Assembly (NCBI GenBank): GCA_945882005.1
Contig: CAMCWG010000046.1
Span: forward strand, 1 to 13,472
Origin: Bordetella parapertussis
GTDB lineage: Bacteria > Pseudomonadota > Gammaproteobacteria > Burkholderiales > Burkholderiaceae_B
DNA: 13,472 nt
Reading direction: 5' to 3'
A program made the translations under genes and the position numbers. Under the pieces are notes generated by a model. The model did no database searches. It saw only the letters and a list, made by a program, of their open reading frames with translations, and was not told the origin of the DNA. Below, piece after piece: positions 1 through 8,175 of this stretch; positions within the stretch are counted from its first letter, which is position 1; the number at the start of each line of letters is the position of its first letter.

Positions 1-47
1 GTGCCGATGTCGAGGGCGACGATTAGATCCTTGATGTCACGGGTCAT
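1..47 (-). CDS. ftsA: Cell division protein FtsA, N-terminal fragment
   Basis: Only the first 15 codons and part of the sixteenth are in the window; the gene runs off the left edge. The ATG lies 4 bases after the ftsQ stop codon. The visible peptide reads MTRDIKDLIVALDIGT. Its VALDIGT segment is the start of the phosphate-1 loop of the actin-like ATPase fold and matches the N-terminus of FtsA (VVGLEIGT in E. coli). FtsA binds FtsZ and anchors it to the inner membrane through a C-terminal amphipathic helix, which is not visible here. The location directly after ftsQ is the standard ftsQ-ftsA-ftsZ order. No clear Shine-Dalgarno sequence precedes the start, so translation may depend on ribosomes ending at ftsQ. 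The identification rests on a short peptide plus strong gene context. Confidence 0.9.
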   Translation of the reverse strand, partial: MTRDIKDLIVALDIG

Positions 48-51
48 GGCG

Positions 52-858
52 TTATCGTTTCTTTTGAGGTTGAATAGGTTCTGGCAATGCAGCAAGCGTC
101 AATGCAAAGCCGTTGGGATAGCGAAGGTCGACGTGCGTCACAGCACGACCACCGGTTTTTTGACTGGCTTCTGGCCAGGCTTGTACAAAACGTCGAATAC
201 GTGCGGCAAAGGGTAACGCGCCAGGTATACCGGCTTGCGTGTTTGGGGCGTCGGCACCTGGATCTCGCCCCAGGGCAAGCGTCATATCGTTTGAGAGTGT
301 CGCTTCCCAAGCTAGTCGATCGCTCAAGGACAACTTGCGCACGTTCAGACCCAACGGGGCGAACCAGCTCGTCATCTCCGCGTAGCGGTTGACGACCAAC
401 AGCTCTTTGCCCTCTGGGCCCTCGAACTGCGGTAACTGCGTGTCGTCGTCTAACTCGCCCTGGTTGGCAGTAAACGCTTGCCCCCACGTGTTGATCATTT
501 GGTTGTCGTTCCAAAGGGCCAACGGTTGCTGCTCTTCGATCGATACCCGCAACATATTGGGCCAAATCCGACGAACCGTTGCCGAGCGCACCCACGGCGC
601 CTCTTCGAAGACGCTCTGTGTTTCGAGCAGATCGATTGTGAAGAAATTGCCAGTCAGATTTCCGGCAACCGTCGACTGAAGGTTCTCTGGCGTGACGTAC
701 TTTAATGTGCTGTTTGGTACGGGCTCGATCTCGATCGCAGTCAACGCAAAAATCGGGCGCTGAATCAGCCAGTACACACCGCCTGCGAGCATAGCTAGCA
801 CAGCCAACACCATAAGGGTGTTGGCGAAGCGATTGATCGTACGAGCTTCGTTCCACAC
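52..858 (-). CDS. ftsQ: Cell division protein FtsQ
   Basis: FtsQ is a bitopic inner-membrane protein that joins FtsL and FtsB to the divisome and helps control septal wall synthesis. The 268-residue product has a short cytoplasmic N-terminus, one hydrophobic segment at about residues 11-32, and then a periplasmic part. Residues 37-107 look like the POTRA domain: they start with FALTAIEIEPV, contain the NFFTIDL stretch near 71-77, and include APWVRSATVRRIWPNMLRV at 87-105, a typical FtsQ signature. A beta domain follows to about residue 255, and the tail is basic (QPQKKR). The start is GTG, chosen because GGAG lies 6 bases upstream and the first in-frame ATG falls inside the membrane segment. 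The gene begins 11 bases after the ddl stop and ends 4 bases before ftsA. Length is normal for the family. Confidence 0.95.
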   Translation of the reverse strand: MWNEARTINRFANTLMVLAVLAMLAGGVYWLIQRPIFALTAIEIEPVPNSTLKYVTPENLQSTVAGNLTGNFFTIDLLETQSVFEEAPWVRSATVRRIWPNMLRVSIEEQQPLALWNDNQMINTWGQAFTANQGELDDDTQLPQFEGPEGKELLVVNRYAEMTSWFAPLGLNVRKLSLSDRLAWEATLSNDMTLALGRDPGADAPNTQAGIPGALPFAARIRRFVQAWPEASQKTGGRAVTHVDLRYPNGFALTLAALPEPIQPQKKR

Positions 859-864
859 AACTGA

Positions 865-868
865 CTCC
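865..868 (-). promoter_or_regulatory. Ribosome binding site deciding the ftsQ GTG start
   Basis: The minus strand reads TAACGGAGTCAGTTGTG across the ddl stop codon and the ftsQ start. The GGAG core sits 6 bases before the GTG, within the short spacer after ddl. It supports the GTG over the downstream ATG at residue 16, which would cut into the membrane segment. Confidence 0.75.
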
Positions 869-869
869 G

Positions 870-1817
870 TTACTCTTGTTTGAGGCGACCCACTTTGCAG
901 CGGGCCTCACTCAAGATATGCATACACAAGCTGGGGTAATCCATTCCAACTGCTTTAGCTGCCATCGGCACGAGCGAATGTCCTGTCATGCCTGGGGAAG
1001 TATTCATCTCGATTAGCCAAGCTTTGCCCGCCGCATCGAGGATGACATCTGCACGCCCCCAGCCTTCACAACCAAGCGCTCGATAGGCCTGAACACTAAT
1101 CTGAGCAATGTGCGTAGCCAGTGCCGGTTCAATCGGCGCAGGACACAAGTAACGTGTGTCATCCGAAAAATATTTATTTTGATAGTCGTAATTGCCGTCT
1201 GGTGCAACAATCTCAATGAGCGGTAGGGCGCGTGAAGATTCGCCACCACCCAAAATCGCCACCGTCAATTCGCGTCCAGAAATAAACTGCTCAGCTAACA
1301 CGACGTCGTCATACTGTGCCGCGTGCTGATATGCACCCACAACCTCTTCTGCCCGCGCCGCCTTGACAATGCCTAGTGTCGAGCCCTCGTGTGGTGGCTT
1401 CATCATGAGGGGTAGACCTAACCGCTCAACTGCGCTCTTTACACTTTGCGCATCGTGTAATGCTGCGTAACCCGGCGTGGGCAAACCAGCCTCGATCCAG
1501 ATCCGCTTGGTCATAATCTTGTCCATTGCAAGGCTGGATGCCATGGGGCCACTTCCCGTGTAAGGGATCCCCAATAACTCCAGCGCTCCTTGAATGGTAC
1601 CGTCCTCGCCGAAGCGACCATGCAACGCGATAAAAACGCGATCAAACTTTGCGTCCGCCAGGTCACCCAAGCTACCCACGCCAGTATCAAATAAGTGCGC
1701 ATCGACACCCTGACTTACCAGCGCTGCATGCACGCCAGTGCCAGACATGATCGAGACCTCGCGCTCGGCAGACTTGCCGCCATACAGGACGCCCACACGA
1801 CCCATCGAATGCGTCAT
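870..1817 (-). CDS. ddlB: D-alanine--D-alanine ligase (DdlB type)
   Basis: This cytoplasmic ATP-grasp enzyme joins two D-alanines into the dipeptide that the MurF half of the upstream fusion adds to the UDP-MurNAc peptide. The product has 315 residues, normal for the family. Visible features are the N-terminal [17 protein letters not shown] segment (6-22), LHGRFGEDG (65-73), the serine loop [10 protein letters not shown] (140-149, Ser146), the omega-loop Tyr216 that favours D-Ala over D-lactate, and the metal-binding set Asp257, Glu270 and Asn272 in GWGRADVI and [10 protein letters not shown]. The numbering of these residues matches E. coli DdlB almost exactly. The ATG overlaps the murC stop as ATGA and has a GGGGGA ribosome binding site 5 bases upstream. 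A second ATG at codon 5 is possible but less well placed. The name ddlB rather than ddlA follows from the location in the cluster. Confidence 0.97.
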   Translation of the reverse strand: MTHSMGRVGVLYGGKSAEREVSIMSGTGVHAALVSQGVDAHLFDTGVGSLGDLADAKFDRVFIALHGRFGEDGTIQGALELLGIPYTGSGPMASSLAMDKIMTKRIWIEAGLPTPGYAALHDAQSVKSAVERLGLPLMMKPPHEGSTLGIVKAARAEEVVGAYQHAAQYDDVVLAEQFISGRELTVAILGGGESSRALPLIEIVAPDGNYDYQNKYFSDDTRYLCPAPIEPALATHIAQISVQAYRALGCEGWGRADVILDAAGKAWLIEMNTSPGMTGHSLVPMAAKAVGMDYPSLCMHILSEARCKVGRLKQE

Positions 1818-3211
1818 CGCGATCCCCCAAGTTGATCCGGCACTTTGCTAATCGAGCCCGCACCCATGACGATGACGACATCGCCATCTTGCGCAAAGTT
1901 TTTGATTGCGTCCGGCATGGCGGTTACGTCCTCAACGAATACTGGCTCGACCTTGCCAGCCACACGAACACCACGCGCGAGCGCTCTTCCATCTGCGGCG
2001 ACCAACGCAGGCTCACCCGCGGCATACACCTCAGTGAGCAAGACCGCATCTGCCGAGCTCAGGACTTTGACAAAATCCTCAAAACAATCGCGGGTACGTG
2101 TATAACGATGCGGCTGAAAGGCCAGAACGATACGACGCTTCGGCCATGCACCACGAGCAGCGGCCAACGTAGCAGCCATTTCGACCGGGTGGTGACCATA
2201 GTCATCAATTACGCTGAACGTACCGCCTTTCGTGGCAGCGAAATCGCCAATTTGGGTGAACCGTCGACCAACACCACGGAATCCCGATAAGCCTTTAGCA
2301 ATTGCAAGATCATCCACGCCGAGTTCGGTCGCCACAGCAATCGCTGCCAAGGCGTTCAGCACGTTATGTTTGCCTGGCAAATTCAGATCTATTGATAACA
2401 ATGGCATCGTGCCTTGCCGCGTTACACGCGAGACATCGAACTGCATCCGCGTGCCGACCGCGCGTACATTCGACGCCCGAAACTGTGCGTCAGCGTTCAA
2501 ACCGTACGTAATAAGTGGTCGCGACACAAAAGGAATGATGTCACGTACATTCGCATCGTCCGAGCAAACAATTGCACTTCCATAAAATGGCAGGCGCTGC
2601 GTGAACTCAACAAAAGCGCTCTTGAGCTTTGCAATATCATGCCCATACGTATCCATATGGTCAGCATCAATATTGGTGATGATGGCCATCACAGGCAATA
2701 AATTCAAGAAGGAGGCATCGGACTCGTCTGCTTCCACGACAATGTAGTCCCCTGCGCCGAGACCCGCATTGGCGCCAGCAGAGTTCAAGCGACCACCAAT
2801 TACAAATGTGGGATCCATCCCTCCTGCCGCGAGCACACTGGCGACCAAACTCGTCGTTGTGGTCTTGCCGTGCGTGCCGGCCACGGCAATGCCGCGCTTA
2901 AGACGCATTAATTCAGCCAACATCACGGCGCGCGGGACGACGGGTATCCGAGCTTCACGCGCGGCGATCACTTCCGGATTGTTATTCGCCACCGCAGTGG
3001 ACGTCACAATCGCATCCGCGCCAAGAACGTTCTCCTTCTGATGACCCAGCGCAATCGTCGCACCAAGCCCCTGAAGACGTTGCGTCACCGCAGAATGTGC
3101 GAGGTCCGAACCTGAAATCCGATAGCCCAGGTTTAACAACACTTCTGCGATACCGCTCATGCCAGAACCACCGATTCCGACAAAATGAATGTGCTGAAGA
3201 CGATGTTTCAT
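1814..3211 (-). CDS. murC: UDP-N-acetylmuramate--L-alanine ligase MurC
   Basis: MurC adds L-alanine to UDP-MurNAc using ATP, the first of the four cytoplasmic amino-acid ligations. The 465-residue product has the three Mur ligase domains. Residues 10-24 ([15 protein letters not shown]) form the UDP-binding Rossmann start; GTHGKTTT at 112-119 is the ATP P-loop; [10 protein letters not shown] at 159-168 contains the catalytic acidic residues; and the C-terminal domain carries DDYGHHP (336-342) and FQPHRYTRT (365-373), both diagnostic of MurC. The ATG at 3211 overlaps the murG stop as ATGA and has GGGAGG 6 bases upstream. A longer reading frame would begin at a TTG nine codons earlier, inside murG, without such a site, so I reject it. 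The stop overlaps ddl. murB does not follow murC, and the overlap leaves no room for it. Confidence 0.98.
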   Translation of the reverse strand: MKHRLQHIHFVGIGGSGMSGIAEVLLNLGYRISGSDLAHSAVTQRLQGLGATIALGHQKENVLGADAIVTSTAVANNNPEVIAAREARIPVVPRAVMLAELMRLKRGIAVAGTHGKTTTTSLVASVLAAGGMDPTFVIGGRLNSAGANAGLGAGDYIVVEADESDASFLNLLPVMAIITNIDADHMDTYGHDIAKLKSAFVEFTQRLPFYGSAIVCSDDANVRDIIPFVSRPLITYGLNADAQFRASNVRAVGTRMQFDVSRVTRQGTMPLLSIDLNLPGKHNVLNALAAIAVATELGVDDLAIAKGLSGFRGVGRRFTQIGDFAATKGGTFSVIDDYGHHPVEMAATLAAARGAWPKRRIVLAFQPHRYTRTRDCFEDFVKVLSSADAVLLTEVYAAGEPALVAADGRALARGVRVAGKVEPVFVEDVTAMPDAIKNFAQDGDVVIVMGAGSISKVPDQLGGSR

Positions 3212-4287
3212 ATTTTGCCTCCCGCCAACTCTTCGCAAATATCTGCAATCCGCTGCGCGGCGTGCGGCTGAGCATGCGTGCGCGCACGCTGCGCTACACC
3301 GCTCAACTCTTCACGTGTGCGAAGCGATAACCATTGCGCGAGACCGTCTGCGGTCATCTCCTTTTGTTGCAACACCCAGCCCGCTCCCGCATCAGTCAAA
3401 AATTTTGCGTTTGCGGTCTGATGATCGTCTACGGCAAACGGGAAAGGAACAAATAAGGCGGCCACGCCAGCGGCAGAAACTTCGGCAACAGTCATCGCAC
3501 CTGCACGGCAGATCAGCAAATCCGTCTGGCCCAAAGCGCTCGCCATATCATCGATGAAGGCTACGCAATGCGCCTGTACCCCTGCACCTGCATATGCACG
3601 TTCCAGTGCATCAATGTGTTGCGCCCCCGCTTGGTGGGTCACAATCGGTCGTGCCTGCAACGGCATTTGGGCAAAGGCTTGAGGCAGCAATGTATTTAAT
3701 GCTGTCGCTCCTAGACTTCCCCCTACGACCAACACGCGTAACGTCCCACTTCGCTGCCCATATCTCTCGCTCGGATCGGCAAGACGCACGACCTCCTCAC
3801 GCACGGGATTACCGACCACCTCGGCACCGGAAAGTGCCCCTGGAAAGCCACTCAAGACACGCCGGGCAAGGTGCGACAGGTATCTATTTGTCATACCAGC
3901 GATCGCGTTTTGTTCATGCAGTACCAAGGGCTTTGCACGTAAGGCACTGACGACGCCGCCCGGGAAAGCAACATAACCGCCCATACCAAGGACGACGTTT
4001 GGTTTCACACGAGTGAAGTGTCCCCACGCCTGCGTCAATGCGCGGATGAAACGGAATGGCGCCTTGAGTTGATCTACAAACCCCTTGCCACGCAAGCCAG
4101 CAAAAAGCAGAGGACATAGCTCGTAGCCGCGAGCAGGAACGAGCTTACCCTCCATCTTCTCAGGATGCCCCAACCAGCGGACTGTCCAGCCTCGGTCACG
4201 CAGTACGTCGGCAACAGCAAGGCCGGGCATGATGTGGCCACCTGTACCGCCTGCCATAATGAGAATGACTGGGGAGATCACGCTCAT
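3208..4287 (-). CDS. murG: Lipid II synthase MurG (UDP-GlcNAc transferase)
   Basis: MurG is a peripheral membrane GT-B glycosyltransferase on the cytoplasmic face of the inner membrane. It moves GlcNAc from UDP-GlcNAc to lipid I, giving lipid II. The 359-residue product has the glycine loop GGTGGH at 13-18, a second glycine-rich stretch GMGGY at 101-105, the acceptor-side signature HEQNAIAG at 124-131, a third glycine motif GGSLGA at 189-194, and the donor-site segment [10 protein letters not shown] at 260-269 followed by [14 protein letters not shown] at 281-294. All are classic MurG motifs. The ATG overlaps the ftsW stop (ATGA) with GGGGAGGA just upstream, and the stop overlaps murC. In Bordetella, MurG has been described as a scaffold for the Mur ligases including the MurE-MurF fusion; the same could hold here, but that is inference. 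Confidence 0.98.
   Translation of the reverse strand: MSVISPVILIMAGGTGGHIMPGLAVADVLRDRGWTVRWLGHPEKMEGKLVPARGYELCPLLFAGLRGKGFVDQLKAPFRFIRALTQAWGHFTRVKPNVVLGMGGYVAFPGGVVSALRAKPLVLHEQNAIAGMTNRYLSHLARRVLSGFPGALSGAEVVGNPVREEVVRLADPSERYGQRSGTLRVLVVGGSLGATALNTLLPQAFAQMPLQARPIVTHQAGAQHIDALERAYAGAGVQAHCVAFIDDMASALGQTDLLICRAGAMTVAEVSAAGVAALFVPFPFAVDDHQTANAKFLTDAGAGWVLQQKEMTADGLAQWLSLRTREELSGVAQRARTHAQPHAAQRIADICEELAGGKI
3218..3223 (-). promoter_or_regulatory. Ribosome binding site deciding the murC start
   Basis: GGGAGG on the minus strand, within the last codons of murG, lies 6 bases before the ATG that overlaps the murG stop. It fixes murC to the 465-residue form beginning MKHRLQ rather than the longer frame beginning at an upstream TTG. 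Confidence 0.85.
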
Positions 4288-5477
4288 GCTCTTCCTCCCC
4301 GCATCAAATTGCGATTCTCAAAGTCGACACGCAAGACCACAGCGATGGCGATCAAATTCATCAGAATGCCCGAACCGCCATAGCTGACAAGCGGCAAGGT
4401 CAAGCCTTTAGTGGGCAACAAACCCAAGCACACACCGATGTTGATGAATGTCTGTACGCCAAACCATACGCCGACGCCTTGGGCAATCAACCCGCCGAAC
4501 ACTCGCTCCATTGCAATGGCCTGCCGACCAATCTCAAAGCAGCGATAGATGATGATGGCAAACAGGGCGACAACCAAGAAAATTCCGATAAATCCGAGCT
4601 CCTCGCCGATCACTGCCACGATAAAGTCAGTGTGCGCCTCCGGCAGATAGTGCAACTTCTCGACACTGCCGCCAAGACCAACACCTGTCCATTCGCCCCG
4701 ACCAATCGCCATGAGCGAATGTGATAGTTGGTACGCCTTAGACTGCGCATAGTCCGGGTTCCAGGGATCCAAATAAGCGAATACCCGTTCACGTCGCCAA
4801 GGCGAGAGCCAAATCACCATAGAGAAGGCAAAGAGCAGGCCACCTACTAACGCCGAAAAAATCCGCGCATTGATTCCGCCCAGAAACAAAATTCCCATCG
4901 CAATACACACGACGACAATCAACGCCCCAAGATCAGGCTCTTTCATCAAAAGAAAAGCCACAGCACCAAGAATCACAGCCATCGGTAAAAAGCCACGCCT
5001 AAAGCTTTGGATATATTCCTGCTTGCGAATTACATAGTCCGCAGTGAATATCACCATCGCGAGCTTCATCATCTCAGAGGGTTGGAAGGTCAAGGGACCA
5101 ATTGGCAACCAACGCCAAGCGTTATTCGCTTTACGTCCAATTCCCGGGATCAAGACCAATACAAGCAAGAGCACTGCAAAACCAAAAAACCACATGCAGG
5201 TCTTGCGCCAAGACTCGATGGGCACCGTCAGCACCAGTGTGGCCAAGAAAGTACCGACCACAGCAAAAACTGATTGTCGGATAACGAATGAGTAACGGCT
5301 AAAGTTTTGCCCGCGCGGCCCGTCCGCCAACGCGATCGCAGCTGAATACACCATCAAAATGCCGATGCCAACCAAAATGGCCGTGGCAACGATCAATGCC
5401 AAGTCATAGTTGCGCATCGTCGTGCGCCCAGGTGGCACGGCATTGACACTCGCGGTCAACTCAGCAAAGAGGCTCAC
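4284..5477 (-). CDS. ftsW: Septal peptidoglycan glycosyltransferase FtsW (SEDS family)
   Basis: FtsW polymerises lipid II into glycan strands at the septum together with its partner FtsI, encoded upstream. The 397-residue product is very hydrophobic, with about ten membrane segments, the first at about 24-46 and the last at about 364-384. SEDS hallmarks are visible: [17 protein letters not shown] at 112-128 followed by FQPSE, KEPDLGA at 179-185, the large periplasmic loop carrying [10 protein letters not shown] with the catalytic Asp284 (Asp297 in E. coli), GEELGF at 291-296, and the C-terminal [19 protein letters not shown] at 352-370. The start is GTG, overlapping the murD TGA as GTGA, with AAGGGGAGG close upstream. 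The gene is not RodA: it lies between murD and murG, the usual ftsW site in dcw clusters, and has the longer N-terminus before the first membrane segment. Confidence 0.97.
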   Translation of the reverse strand: MSLFAELTASVNAVPPGRTTMRNYDLALIVATAILVGIGILMVYSAAIALADGPRGQNFSRYSFVIRQSVFAVVGTFLATLVLTVPIESWRKTCMWFFGFAVLLLVLVLIPGIGRKANNAWRWLPIGPLTFQPSEMMKLAMVIFTADYVIRKQEYIQSFRRGFLPMAVILGAVAFLLMKEPDLGALIVVVCIAMGILFLGGINARIFSALVGGLLFAFSMVIWLSPWRRERVFAYLDPWNPDYAQSKAYQLSHSLMAIGRGEWTGVGLGGSVEKLHYLPEAHTDFIVAVIGEELGFIGIFLVVALFAIIIYRCFEIGRQAIAMERVFGGLIAQGVGVWFGVQTFINIGVCLGLLPTKGLTLPLVSYGGSGILMNLIAIAVVLRVDFENRNLMRGGRA

Positions 5478-7006
5478 ACCACCTCCCCTTGCTCAAGTGC
5501 CAACTCAGACACAGCGTCAGAAAACACTTGCCCGCGGTGCGGATAGTTACGAAACATATCAAAACTCGCGCAAGCGGGCGACAACACCACTGCATCACCT
5601 TCACTTGCATGTGCAAACGCACGCACGACCGCATTGTGCATATCCGTCGCGAACTCAATCGGCACAGCACTCGGACTCAACACCTGCGCAATCAGATTCG
5701 CGTCCTGTCCGATGAGGGTGACTGCCCGAGCATGCTTAGCAATCACAGGCCCGAGCGGAGAGAAGTCCTGACCCTTCCCTACGCCGCCAGCAATCAATAC
5801 GAACCGACGACCAAGACCGTCCAGTCCAGCTACCGTCGCTCCGACATTGGTTCCTTTACTGTCATTAAAGAAGTCGACGCCACCAACAGTACGAACAAAC
5901 TCCATTCGGTGTGGCTCACCAAGATACTCAGTGGCTGCACGCAACATTGGCGCAAGTCCAGCACCACAAGCGCGCGCAAGCGACAGTGCTGCGAGGCAAT
6001 TCAAGGCGTTATGCGTGCCCTTAATACCTAAGGCATCTGCCGGCATCATGCGCACTGTTCTACCGGGCTGTCTCTGTGGTTCAGGCGCATTCTTTTTACG
6101 CTTGACCGGCGTAGGCAAATCGTCTTCAAACTCGGTGGGCTCACTCATACAGAGCCAAGTCACACCGTTATTGGTATCAATGCCTACATCACCAGCCAGC
6201 ATCGGCACATCGCGACCAAAACTGCGCACATTTAAAGTGCCGAGTGAATCAACCATGCTCATGACTCGCGCATCATCTCGATTGACGAGCAGCGTGTCGG
6301 TCATATCAAAAATGCGAGCCTTTGCCGCGGCATAGGCCTCCATGGTGACATGCCAATCTAAGTGATCCTGCGTCAGGTTCAGCACAGTTGCCATTGTGCA
6401 GCGTAAGCTCTTTGTCGTTTCGAGCTGGAAACTCGACAGCTCCAGAACCCAGACATCGGGCAGGTCATTAGAGTCCAGCGCATCACTTAGTGCATGCAAG
6501 GCGGCTGGGCTAATGTTTCCAGCAGCACGGGCATTCATTCCAGCGGCAGCCAGCATATGACGGGCGAGCGCTGTGACGGTCGTCTTGCCATTGGTCCCGG
6601 TGATACCCAGTACTTTGGGCGCATACGCCCTCTCGTCCTTGAGCTGCGCGAGCGATCGCGCGAACAACTCGATCTCGCCAATGACTTCGATCGACCTCGC
6701 GCGTGCAGCATCAAGCAACTCGCGCACAGGAGACATGCCTGGAGCGAGCCCAGGGCTCAACACCAAGGCATCCACTTCCTCTAATAGGGACTCAGCAAAC
6801 ACATCACAACCGAGGTGAAACTCAACCGCAGCAGCATGAAGATCTTGACGCAGTGCTTCAAGGCCAGCGGGCGTTGGCCGTGTATCGGCAACGCGTACGC
6901 TTGCCCCCTGACGAACGCACCAGCGCACGGCAGCAATGCCTGTCTCGCCAAGTCCAACGATCAGGACGCGAGGGGGAAAAACGGTAACGGTAGTCGTATC
7001 GTTCAT
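5474..7006 (-). CDS. murD: UDP-N-acetylmuramoyl-L-alanine--D-glutamate ligase MurD
   Basis: MurD adds D-glutamate to UDP-MurNAc-L-Ala in the cytoplasm. The product has 510 residues, some 70 more than E. coli MurD. Visible motifs are the N-terminal [10 protein letters not shown] (14-23), the P-loop [10 protein letters not shown] (134-143), LELSSFQLE (188-196), the lysine in [10 protein letters not shown] (Lys229) that is carbamylated in the family, HRMEF (366-370), NDSKGTN (381-387), and [11 protein letters not shown] (475-485). Part of the extra length is a charged, proline-rich segment at about 286-320 in the central domain, just before [11 protein letters not shown] recall Burkholderiales MurD proteins of similar length. 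The ATG overlaps the mraY stop as ATGA. Unlike its neighbours it has no recognisable Shine-Dalgarno sequence: the preceding bases are CCTCACTCAAAATTCG. Translation therefore probably depends on ribosomes finishing mraY. No other start lies nearby in frame. Confidence 0.97.
   Translation of the reverse strand: MNDTTTVTVFPPRVLIVGLGETGIAAVRWCVRQGASVRVADTRPTPAGLEALRQDLHAAAVEFHLGCDVFAESLLEEVDALVLSPGLAPGMSPVRELLDAARARSIEVIGEIELFARSLAQLKDERAYAPKVLGITGTNGKTTVTALARHMLAAAGMNARAAGNISPAALHALSDALDSNDLPDVWVLELSSFQLETTKSLRCTMATVLNLTQDHLDWHVTMEAYAAAKARIFDMTDTLLVNRDDARVMSMVDSLGTLNVRSFGRDVPMLAGDVGIDTNNGVTWLCMSEPTEFEDDLPTPVKRKKNAPEPQRQPGRTVRMMPADALGIKGTHNALNCLAALSLARACGAGLAPMLRAATEYLGEPHRMEFVRTVGGVDFFNDSKGTNVGATVAGLDGLGRRFVLIAGGVGKGQDFSPLGPVIAKHARAVTLIGQDANLIAQVLSPSAVPIEFATDMHNAVVRAFAHASEGDAVVLSPACASFDMFRNYPHRGQVFSDAVSELALEQGEVV
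5482..5490 (-). promoter_or_regulatory. Ribosome binding site for the ftsW GTG start
   Basis: AAGGGGAGG on the minus strand lies 4 bases before the GTG that overlaps the murD stop. It is one of the strongest such sites in the window and supports GTG at 5477 over the in-frame ATG twenty codons later. Confidence 0.8.
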
Positions 7007-8175
7007 CGAATTTTGAGTGAGGCCAAACCGACAAGCACCAGCATCATGCTGATGATCCAGAATCTAATGACTACCTGAGTCTCTTTCCAACCACCCACTT
7101 CAAAGTGATGGTGTAAGGGTGCCATGCGTAGTATTCGTCGACCGGTTCCATACTTCCGTTTGGTGTATTTGAACCATGCAACCTGCATCATCACAGAGAG
7201 AGTTTCAACAACAAACACTCCGCCCATGATGAACAAAACAATTTCCTGTCGCACAATAATGGCAATTGTTCCTAGCATGCCACCTAGCGCAAGAGCACCG
7301 ACGTCACCCATGAAAACTTGCGCGGGATAGGCGTTAAACCATAAGAACGCCAATCCTGCTCCAGCAAGTGCGGCGCATAACACCATCAATTCGCCGGCGC
7401 CAGGAATGTATGGAAACAGTAAATAGCGCGAATAGTCGACACGACCAACGACGTAGGCAAACACGCCCAAGGCCGAACCGACCATCACCGTCGGCATGAT
7501 CGCCAGACCATCAAGTCCATCCGTCAAATTCACGGCATTACTTGTTCCGACAATCACAAACCAGCTCAAACATACAAAACCAAATACTCCCAGCGGATAG
7601 CTAACTGTCTTAAAAAACGGCACGATCAAGTCAGTTCGGGTTGGCAACACCAACGTAAAGCCGCTATTGACCCAGTCTCGCATCAAAGGCAGCACGTTGC
7701 TCGTTCCGGGCGCCGAGATGGCAAACGTTAGATAAACAGCTGCAACTACCCCAATCAAAGCCTGCCAAAAAAACTTCTGACGCGCAGGCATACCTTCTGG
7801 GTCGCGATGTACGACCTTGCGGTAGTCATCGACCCAGCCAATCCAGCCAAAGCCAAAGGTCACGAGCAAAACAACCCAAACAAAGCGGTTACTCCAATCG
7901 GCCCAAAGCAAAGTGCTTACACCAATAGAAATCAAAATAAGTGCGCCACCCATGGTGGGGGTACCCGTTTTGACAAGGTGGGACTCAGGCCCATAGCTTC
8001 TTACAGCCTGGCCAATTTTCAGTTCGGTTAACTTCCGAATAACCCATGGGCCTGCCAACAAACCAATGAGCAAAGAGGTGGCGCACGCCAACACTGCACG
8101 CAGTGTGATGTACTCAAATACGCCAAAACCACGTATGTGGTTATCTGCTAACCAACCGAACAACTCATACAGCAT
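7003..8175 (-). CDS. mraY: Phospho-MurNAc-pentapeptide translocase MraY
   Basis: MraY transfers phospho-MurNAc-pentapeptide from UDP to undecaprenyl phosphate in the inner membrane, making lipid I. The 390-residue product has about ten membrane segments and the family motifs: [14 protein letters not shown] (53-66), KTGTPTMGG (69-77), the metal-site pair Asp116-Asp117 in [22 protein letters not shown] (213-225), Asp291 in FMGDVGAL, and the histidine motif MAPLHHHFE (351-359). The sequence resembles Bordetella MraY closely, as far as I remember that protein. The ATG lies 11 bases inside the 3' end of murEF, the longest overlap in this operon. Purine-rich GGGGAAG and GGTGAAG stretches precede it, though the ribosome site is less regular than others here. 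Its stop overlaps the murD ATG. Confidence 0.98.
   Translation of the reverse strand: MLYELFGWLADNHIRGFGVFEYITLRAVLACATSLLIGLLAGPWVIRKLTELKIGQAVRSYGPESHLVKTGTPTMGGALILISIGVSTLLWADWSNRFVWVVLLVTFGFGWIGWVDDYRKVVHRDPEGMPARQKFFWQALIGVVAAVYLTFAISAPGTSNVLPLMRDWVNSGFTLVLPTRTDLIVPFFKTVSYPLGVFGFVCLSWFVIVGTSNAVNLTDGLDGLAIMPTVMVGSALGVFAYVVGRVDYSRYLLFPYIPGAGELMVLCAALAGAGLAFLWFNAYPAQVFMGDVGALALGGMLGTIAIIVRQEIVLFIMGGVFVVETLSVMMQVAWFKYTKRKYGTGRRILRMAPLHHHFEVGGWKETQVVIRFWIISMMLVLVGLASLKIR

Noticed and set aside
44..910. A 288-codon open frame on the minus strand that covers all of ftsQ in another frame and is longer than ftsQ.
   Set aside because: It begins with GTG inside ddl, is rich in Arg, Ser and Cys, has no recognisable domain or membrane segment, and covers the well-supported ftsQ. 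It looks like a shadow frame of a moderately GC-rich gene.
1142..1160. Perfect 6-base inverted repeat (GACACA, 7-base loop, TGTGTC) inside ddl.
   Set aside because: The stem is short, has no T-run, and lies in the codons after the conserved omega loop (around DDTRYLCP). It is most likely chance within coding sequence.
1165..1190. AT-rich patch in ddl, considered as an internal promoter for ftsQA.
   Set aside because: The AT richness follows from the conserved residues DYQNKYFS, and no -35/-10 pair with proper spacing is visible on the minus strand.
1814..3238. A longer murC that starts nine codons earlier.
   Set aside because: The upstream codon is TTG within murG and has no ribosome binding site, while the ATG at 3211 has GGGAGG at ideal spacing and the usual stop-start overlap.
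5489..6031. 180-codon plus-strand open frame opposite murD; likewise 1832-2290 (152 codons) opposite murC and 11085-11597 (170 codons) opposite ftsI.
   Set aside because: They lie fully antisense to genes with clear motifs, have compositions typical of shadow frames (many Arg, His, Ser, Thr, Gln), and show no family motif.
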